Shown here one piece after another: positions 59,488 through 64,000 of a stretch of DNA of 64,000 bases (position 1 is the stretch's first letter; every line of letters begins with the position of its first letter). Below the pieces are notes generated by a model. The model made no database searches. It worked only from the letters and a program-made list of their open reading frames with translations, and was not told where the DNA came from. Source of the stretch: an uncultured Clostridia bacterium (lineage in GTDB: Bacteria; Bacillota; Clostridia; Christensenellales; Aristaeellaceae); NCBI GenBank assembly GCA_934632155.1, contig CAKTXZ010000002.1:62001-126000 (forward strand), written 5' to 3'. Made by a program: the position numbers and the translations under genes.

Positions 59488-60753
59488 TTATTCTTCCTTT
59501 CGGAACAGGTATTTGTCGATCTTGTCCTTCATTTCGTCGCCGATCTCGCGCGCAATGGGGAACCGCTTTCTGTTTACCACATGCTTGGCGAAATACAGCG
59601 TATGGCGAAGCGTGATATCCAGCGCGTGGCTGTCGATATAGCCGCTCTTGAGCGAATCACGGCGGTCGTGGATGAAATCCGCGCCCGGCGCGCCGAAGCG
59701 GCAAATGTTCACCGCGGGCACGCCGTGATCGGCGAAGGGCACGCAGTCGCTGGAATAAATGTCCGCCTTGATCAGAATGGGAGCCTCCGCCTTTTCCATC
59801 AGGCGCTCGGTGAATTGCTTCGCCTGATCCGTCGCCAGCACGTGCGCGATGCTGTGTCCCAGCGTCGGCGCGGCCACGTCCACGTTTATCATCAGCACGT
59901 GCTTTCCCAATTCGCTTTCATGCGCGCTCGTCCACGCCTTGCTGCCCAGCAGCCCCTGCTCCTCCGAGCCGTACCAGTTAAACTGCAGCGTGCGCGCCGG
60001 GCGGTGCGCCATGAAATAGCGCAGCAGCTCCATCAGGATGACGCTGCCCGCCATGTTGTCGTATACGCCGGTTGAAAAGTGCACGCTGTCGTAATGCGCG
60101 CCGAAGGAAATAATCTGGTCCGGATACGCTTCGCCCGGAATCGTGGCGCAGACGTTGCGGCTTGTGCCCTCGTAGCGCTCGCTGTCCACCTCGATATGCA
60201 TCCGCTTTGCGCCGCGGCGAACGATCTCCGCCGCGTCCTTGGCGCGCAGATTCAGCGCAATCGCGTCGCCGAAGGCGTCGGTCAGCGTTTCGCGCAGCTT
60301 GCGCTTGTCCAGATCCGTTTCGCCGCGCCGGTCGAGCACCGTGCCGGAAAAGGTCAGAATCGCGGCGGCCTTCGCCTGCTGCAGCTTGGCAAAATCCTTG
60401 CGGCGCAGCCGGCCGTTGATCATGACGATCTTGCCCTCCGCGCGCTTGAGGTGGCCGGGCAGCACATCCTCGGCGTAATAGAAATCTGCGTCCAGCCCGC
60501 CGGCCGGCGTGGAGAGCGAACGCTCGTAGCCCGTAACCTCGTATTCCCTTTCGTAGGGCGCAGTGACAACCAGCTTGGCCGCGCGAACCCGGCCGCAGGG
60601 CACGGAAAAGGTTTCCATGTGCGCCTGCGCGCCGATGGAGCGCGCCTCCTCCAGCAGCCGATTGGCTGCTTTTTCTTCGTTTTCCGAGCAGGAAACACGC
60701 TCATACGCCATTTCCCGCAGCAGTTGAAACGCCCGATTGGACGAAACCCGCAT
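59488..60753 (-). CDS. M28-family zinc aminopeptidase with PA-domain insert
   Basis: A 421-residue metallopeptidase. A PA-like insert (TPAGGLDADFYYAEDVLP, GKIVMINGRLR) precedes the M28 core: FGAHYDSVHFSTGVYDNMAGS (His and first bridging Asp), WYGSEEQGLLGSKAW (general-base Glu plus ligand Glu), NVDVAAP (Asp) and the C-terminal His in DFIHDRRDSL. No signal peptide, unlike most M28 enzymes, so it should be cytoplasmic. GGGAGGA is 9 bp before the ATG at 60753. The start overlaps the end of alaX by 53 bp, so the two are coupled. Substrate may be imported peptides. Confidence 0.92.
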   Translation of the reverse strand: MRVSSNRAFQLLREMAYERVSCSENEEKAANRLLEEARSIGAQAHMETFSVPCGRVRAAKLVVTAPYEREYEVTGYERSLSTPAGGLDADFYYAEDVLPGHLKRAEGKIVMINGRLRRKDFAKLQQAKAAAILTFSGTVLDRRGETDLDKRKLRETLTDAFGDAIALNLRAKDAAEIVRRGAKRMHIEVDSERYEGTSRNVCATIPGEAYPDQIISFGAHYDSVHFSTGVYDNMAGSVILMELLRYFMAHRPARTLQFNWYGSEEQGLLGSKAWTSAHESELGKHVLMINVDVAAPTLGHSIAHVLATDQAKQFTERLMEKAEAPILIKADIYSSDCVPFADHGVPAVNICRFGAPGADFIHDRRDSLKSGYIDSHALDITLRHTLYFAKHVVNRKRFPIAREIGDEMKDKIDKYLFRKEE

Positions 60754-61960
60754 TTTCCAAGTCCTCCCTTTGTGAAGCGCGCAGCAGCGTGAGGGCGCGC
60801 TGCGCCGCCTGCGCGTCCTGCGCGCCGCCCTGCGCCATGTCCGGCTTCCCACCGCCCCGACCGCCGCAGGCGCGCAAGAGCGCCGCCATGTCCGCCTGCA
60901 CATCCTTGGCGCGGGCGAAGACCAGCGCGCGCTGCGCGCCGTTGCCTGCGGGGCAGCTGAGCAGCGCAACGCTTCCCGGCCGCGCGGCCAATTCGCCCGC
61001 CGCGCGAAGCAGCGTTTCCCGGTCGGCAAAGGGAACGTCGGCAGCGTACGCCGCGGCCTGCGGAAGGAACGTCGCGCGCGACGCGGCATATTGCACGGCG
61101 GCGTCTGTCAGCCTGCGCGCTGCTTCGCGGCGTTCCTGCTGCGCATGCTCGCGTTCCGCGTCAAGCGCCGCTGCGGCCTCGTTAAAGCCCGTCGAAAGCG
61201 CCGCGGACAGCGTCTGCGCGCATTGACAGGCAGCCTGCGCATAACGCACCGCGCGCATGCCCGCCGCGAACGTCAGCCGTACCTTGCCCCGCGCCGGCAG
61301 CGCGGAGATAATTTTGACGAAGCCGATTTGTCCTGTGGCGTTGGGATGCGTTCCGCCGCAGGCGACCATTTCGTAATCGCCCATTGCGACGACGCGAACG
61401 TGCGCCGCGACGGCCGGCGGCTTGCGAAGGGGAAGGGCTTTGAGCTCCTCCTCCGTCGGAAACCAGCAGCGAATCGGGTCGTTTTGCTGAACGCGCCGGT
61501 TGACCATGCTCTCCAGCGTGATGATTTCATCATGCGTCAGGCGCGTGCGCGCGTCCGGCATTTCCATGTCGATGCTCGCCTCCTGCGCGCCCGTGTGCAG
61601 GCCGATCGTCACAGCGCGCAGCGTTTCCCACGCCGCGCCTGCCAGCAGATGATCCGCCGCGTGCTGCTGCATATGGTCAAAGCGCCGCGCCCAGTCGATC
61701 CGCCCGCGAACCGGCTGCCCGAGCGCCATTTCCCCTTGTGTGCAGTGCCAGACCACGCCGTCCGCCGCCTGAACGTCCGTCACCTGAAAAACGCCGTTTT
61801 CGGTTTCCAGCGTGCCGACGTCATGCGGCTGCCCGCCGGACGTGGGGTAAAACGCCGAGCGATCCAGCGCCACCCAGCCCGGTCTGACCGCCGTGACCTG
61901 CGCTTCAAACGCCGTACAATACGCGTCGTTGTAATAAAGCCGCTTCGTTTCCTGCTGCAT
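60701..61960 (-). CDS. AlaX-type alanyl-tRNA editing protein with DHHA1 domain
   Basis: A 419-residue stand-alone editing factor that removes Ser or Gly from mischarged tRNA-Ala. The N-terminal AlaRS-like beta-barrel carries AFYPTSGGQPHDVG. The zinc site is HMQQH (His96, His100) and CGGTHP (Cys201, His205). The C-terminal DHHA1 domain (GGRGGGKPDMAQGG) makes it the long AlaX form. AAAGGAG favours ATG 61960 over 61966. It overlaps the M28 gene by 53 bp, an unusually long overlap in this window. No alanyl-tRNA synthetase is adjacent. Confidence 0.92.
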   Translation of the reverse strand: MQQETKRLYYNDAYCTAFEAQVTAVRPGWVALDRSAFYPTSGGQPHDVGTLETENGVFQVTDVQAADGVVWHCTQGEMALGQPVRGRIDWARRFDHMQQHAADHLLAGAAWETLRAVTIGLHTGAQEASIDMEMPDARTRLTHDEIITLESMVNRRVQQNDPIRCWFPTEEELKALPLRKPPAVAAHVRVVAMGDYEMVACGGTHPNATGQIGFVKIISALPARGKVRLTFAAGMRAVRYAQAACQCAQTLSAALSTGFNEAAAALDAEREHAQQERREAARRLTDAAVQYAASRATFLPQAAAYAADVPFADRETLLRAAGELAARPGSVALLSCPAGNGAQRALVFARAKDVQADMAALLRACGGRGGGKPDMAQGGAQDAQAAQRALTLLRASQREDLENAGFVQSGVSTAAGNGV

Positions 61961-62062
61961 TGGCATGCTCCTTTCCGGCAGGCTTTATTGTATCATTGAA
62001 CGCGCCGCGTTTCAAGTGCGCCTTTGCGTCCCGATTGCACAAAAAATCGGTCGCCACGGCGC

Positions 62063-62091
62063 TTGTGTTTTCGCTGCGGGCTTGCTATACT
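62063..62091 (+). promoter_or_regulatory. Sigma-A promoter of the alpha-L-rhamnosidase gene
   Basis: TTGTGT (62063-62068), a 17-bp spacer and TATACT (62086-62091), 49 bp before the ATG. Confidence 0.6.
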
Positions 62092-62140
62092 GGTGACGAC
62101 AGATTCACGCTTATATACTTTGTTTTAAGGAGGTCGCCGC

Positions 62141-64000
62141 ATGTTTTCCACCACCTTCATCTGCGCGACGCGGGCGTATTCCACGCTGGAGGAGCGCGTG
62201 CCCGCGCCCTATCTGCGCCGCGGCTTTGAGCTGCGCGCGCCCGTCGCGTCCGCACGGCTGACGATTTGCGGGCTGGGGTTTTACGAATTGTTTGTCAACG
62301 GCGCGCGCCTGACCAAGGGCTTTCTCGCCCCCTACATTTCCAATCCGGACGACATCCTCTACTACGACGCCTACGATTTGACGGACAAGCTGACGCAGGG
62401 CGAAAACGCGCTGGGCCTTCTGCTTGGCAACGGCATGCTCAACTGCCCCGGCGGCCAGATATGGGATTTTGAGCAGGCGCGCTTCCGCAGCGCGCCCAAG
62501 GCGGCCCTGACGCTGGAAATTACGCTGGAAAACGGCGAGGAAATACGCATTGAGGGCGACAGTCAGTTCCGCTGCGCGCCGTCGCCCATCGTGTACGACG
62601 ACCTGCGCGCCGGCGAATGGTACGACGCGCGCCGCGAGATTCCCGGCTGGTGTCTGCCCGGCTTTGACGACAGCGCATGGCAGCGCGCGCTGATTGCCGA
62701 AACGCCGCGCGGCGAATGCCGCCTGTGCGAGGCAGATCCGATCGTGGTGACCGGCGCGCGCGCGCCCGTTTCCATTCGGCGCGCCAAGATCGGCAGGCGT
62801 CCGCATGTGCGTGAAAATCTGCCCGTTATTCCCATGGACGAAACCGAGCGGGCGGAAAGCGGCTGGCTGTATGATTTTGGCCAGAACGATTCCGGCCTGT
62901 GCCGGCTGAGGCTTCGCGGCCGCGCGGGGCAGAAGATCGTGCTGCAGTTCGGCGAGGAATTGGACGCCGGCGGCGATTTGGATTTGCGCGGCATGAGCTT
63001 CCTGCCCGAGGCGCTGAATCATCGCGACGTCTACATCTGCAAGGGCGAGGGGGAGGAAACCTATGTCCCCTCCTTTACCTACCACGGCTTTCGGTATTGT
63101 CTGGTTTTGGGCCTGACGGACGAGCAGGCGACCGACGGGCTGCTGACCTGCCTTGTCATGCATTCCGCGCTCGCCGCGCGCGGGAGCTTTTCCTGCTCGG
63201 ACGAAACGCTCAATCGCCTGCAGGCCGCCGCGCAGGCGTCCGATCTTTCCAACTTCTTTTATTTCCCGAACGACTGCCCGCATCGCGAAAAGAACGGCTG
63301 GACGGCGGACGCGGCGCTTTCCTGCGAACAGATGCTGCTGAATTTCAATCCCGAGCGCTCCTACGCCGAATGGCTGCGCAGCATTTGCCGCGCGCAGCGG
63401 CTGGACGGCGCGCTGCCCGGCGTTGTGCCTACCGCCGGCTGGGGCTTTGACTGGGGCAACGGCCCGGCGTGGGACAGCGTACTGATCTATCTTCCCTATT
63501 ATGTTTGGCGATACCGCGGCGATACGCAGATCATTTACGACAACGCGGCTGCGTTCATGCGCTATCTGCATTATATGTCCACCATGCGCGACGAACGCGG
63601 GCTGATGCACATCGGGCTGGGCGATTGGTGCCACAGCGCGCACAGCAATCATCCCAAAGCGCCGCTGATCTTTACGGACACGGTGATGTGCATGGATCTT
63701 TGCCGCAAGGCCGCCGTGATGCTCGGCGCCGTGGGGATGACGGCGCAGCGTGACTTTGCCCGCGCGCTGTATGGCGAATTCCGCGCCGCCGCCCGCGAAT
63801 ATCTGCTGGATCTGCCGCGGATGACCGCGCTGGGCGGATGCCAAACCACGCAGGCGATGGCGGTTTTCTACGACGTATTTGACCCGGCCGAAAAGCCCGA
63901 GGCCGTGCGCGTGCTGGCGCGTATGGCGGAGGAAAACGACGGCCTGATGGATGTGGGCGTGCTGGGCGGACGCGTGCTGTTCCGCGTGCTGGCGCAGTAC
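62141..64000 (+). CDS. GH78 alpha-L-rhamnosidase (3' truncated by window)
   Basis: The first 620 residues of a rhamnosidase that removes alpha-linked rhamnose from glycosides and pectic side chains. N-terminal beta-domains hold GLGFYELFVNGARLTKGFLAPYISN and LLLGNGMLN, then WLYDFGQNDSGLCRL; these are the typical jelly-roll domains. The (alpha/alpha)6 catalytic barrel begins about residue 345, with the catalytic block FFYFPNDCPHREKNGWTADAAL and VVPTAGWGFDWGNGPAWDS. AAGGAGGT is 7 bp before the ATG. No signal peptide. The frame is open to the last base. It begins the next carbohydrate locus beyond the window. Confidence 0.93.
   Translation, partial: MFSTTFICATRAYSTLEERVPAPYLRRGFELRAPVASARLTICGLGFYELFVNGARLTKGFLAPYISNPDDILYYDAYDLTDKLTQGENALGLLLGNGMLNCPGGQIWDFEQARFRSAPKAALTLEITLENGEEIRIEGDSQFRCAPSPIVYDDLRAGEWYDARREIPGWCLPGFDDSAWQRALIAETPRGECRLCEADPIVVTGARAPVSIRRAKIGRRPHVRENLPVIPMDETERAESGWLYDFGQNDSGLCRLRLRGRAGQKIVLQFGEELDAGGDLDLRGMSFLPEALNHRDVYICKGEGEETYVPSFTYHGFRYCLVLGLTDEQATDGLLTCLVMHSALAARGSFSCSDETLNRLQAAAQASDLSNFFYFPNDCPHREKNGWTADAALSCEQMLLNFNPERSYAEWLRSICRAQRLDGALPGVVPTAGWGFDWGNGPAWDSVLIYLPYYVWRYRGDTQIIYDNAAAFMRYLHYMSTMRDERGLMHIGLGDWCHSAHSNHPKAPLIFTDTVMCMDLCRKAAVMLGAVGMTAQRDFARALYGEFRAAAREYLLDLPRMTALGGCQTTQAMAVFYDVFDPAEKPEAVRVLARMAEENDGLMDVGVLGGRVLFRVLAQY

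Noticed and set aside
62111..63844. A minus-strand open frame of 577 codons opposite the rhamnosidase gene
   Set aside because: GH78 motifs on the plus strand are unambiguous; the reverse frame is compositional.

Overview
The window is a GC-rich (about 60% by eye), gene-dense chromosomal segment of a Gram-positive, endospore-forming member of the Clostridia. The evidence is Firmicutes-type Shine-Dalgarno sites (AAGGAGG), sigma-A promoters (TTGACA-17-TATAAT), a Gin/CsfB anti-sigma-G protein beside a thymidylate kinase, SpoVK-like and SpoIID-domain proteins, LysM and SH3b wall proteins, and several families found mostly in Clostridia (CD1247-type, DUF1667, DUF6179/DUF6323). Assignment to an order such as Christensenellales or Oscillospirales is a guess. 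There is no prophage, CRISPR array, rRNA or tRNA gene. The only mobile-element trace is one decayed transposase.

Layout. 1-6.9 kb: end of cysS, a GNAT acetyltransferase, a secreted metallo-beta-lactamase-fold protein, then recG and a GH13 alpha-glucan hydrolase on the minus strand. 7.1-8.1 kb: IS481-like transposase pseudogene. 8.3-10.5 kb: M24 peptidase, efp, CD1247-type zinc-ribbon protein. 11-15.2 kb (minus): pyrG, glnA, murG. 15.4-20 kb: a glycerol-3-phosphate operon (GlpA-like, GlpB-like, DUF1667, HAD phosphatase, GDPD). 20.3 kb: alpha-galactosidase-like enzyme. 22.3-24.7 kb: TetR-DUF6323-DUF6179 operon with its own promoter and palindromic operator. 24.8-27.8 kb: SpoVK-like AAA+ ATPase divergent from an ECF sigma/anti-sigma pair. 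28-33 kb: psuG, metallophosphoesterase, RNase PH-RdgB fusion and an FRG-domain protein on the minus strand, then queH and birA. 33.3-36.8 kb: a binding-protein-like secreted protein, gin, a HAD-Tmk fusion and mnmA. 37-43.4 kb: pyk, a PHP-domain protein, a TPR-rich exported protein and a mutarotase. 43.4-48 kb: an mscL operon divergent from a LysR gene, then an exported SH3b/peptidoglycan-binding protein. 48.3-52.5 kb: trmN6 and a 1136-residue SpoIID/8xSH3b protein. 52.8-64 kb: topB, a sialidase-fold enzyme divergent from a GH5-like enzyme, a LysM protein, an M28 peptidase, AlaX and a GH78 alpha-L-rhamnosidase cut by the window end.

How it fits together. The carbohydrate genes (GH13, GH36-like, sialidase fold, GH5-like, GH78, two aldose/HAD accessory genes) point to a saccharolytic gut-type anaerobe. 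The predicted glycosidases lack signal peptides, so they probably act on imported oligosaccharides. The glycerol operon would turn glycerophosphodiesters into glycerol-3-phosphate and then dihydroxyacetone phosphate. The exported SH3b, LysM and SpoIID proteins form a wall and spore-envelope set.

The least explained items are a structured intergenic repeat of about 170-245 bp present in three diverged copies (36.9, 38.7 and 47.9 kb), the TetR-DUF6323-DUF6179 operon, the HAD-Tmk fusion next to gin with a sigma-F-like promoter, and an FRG-domain gene translationally coupled to an RNA-processing gene.
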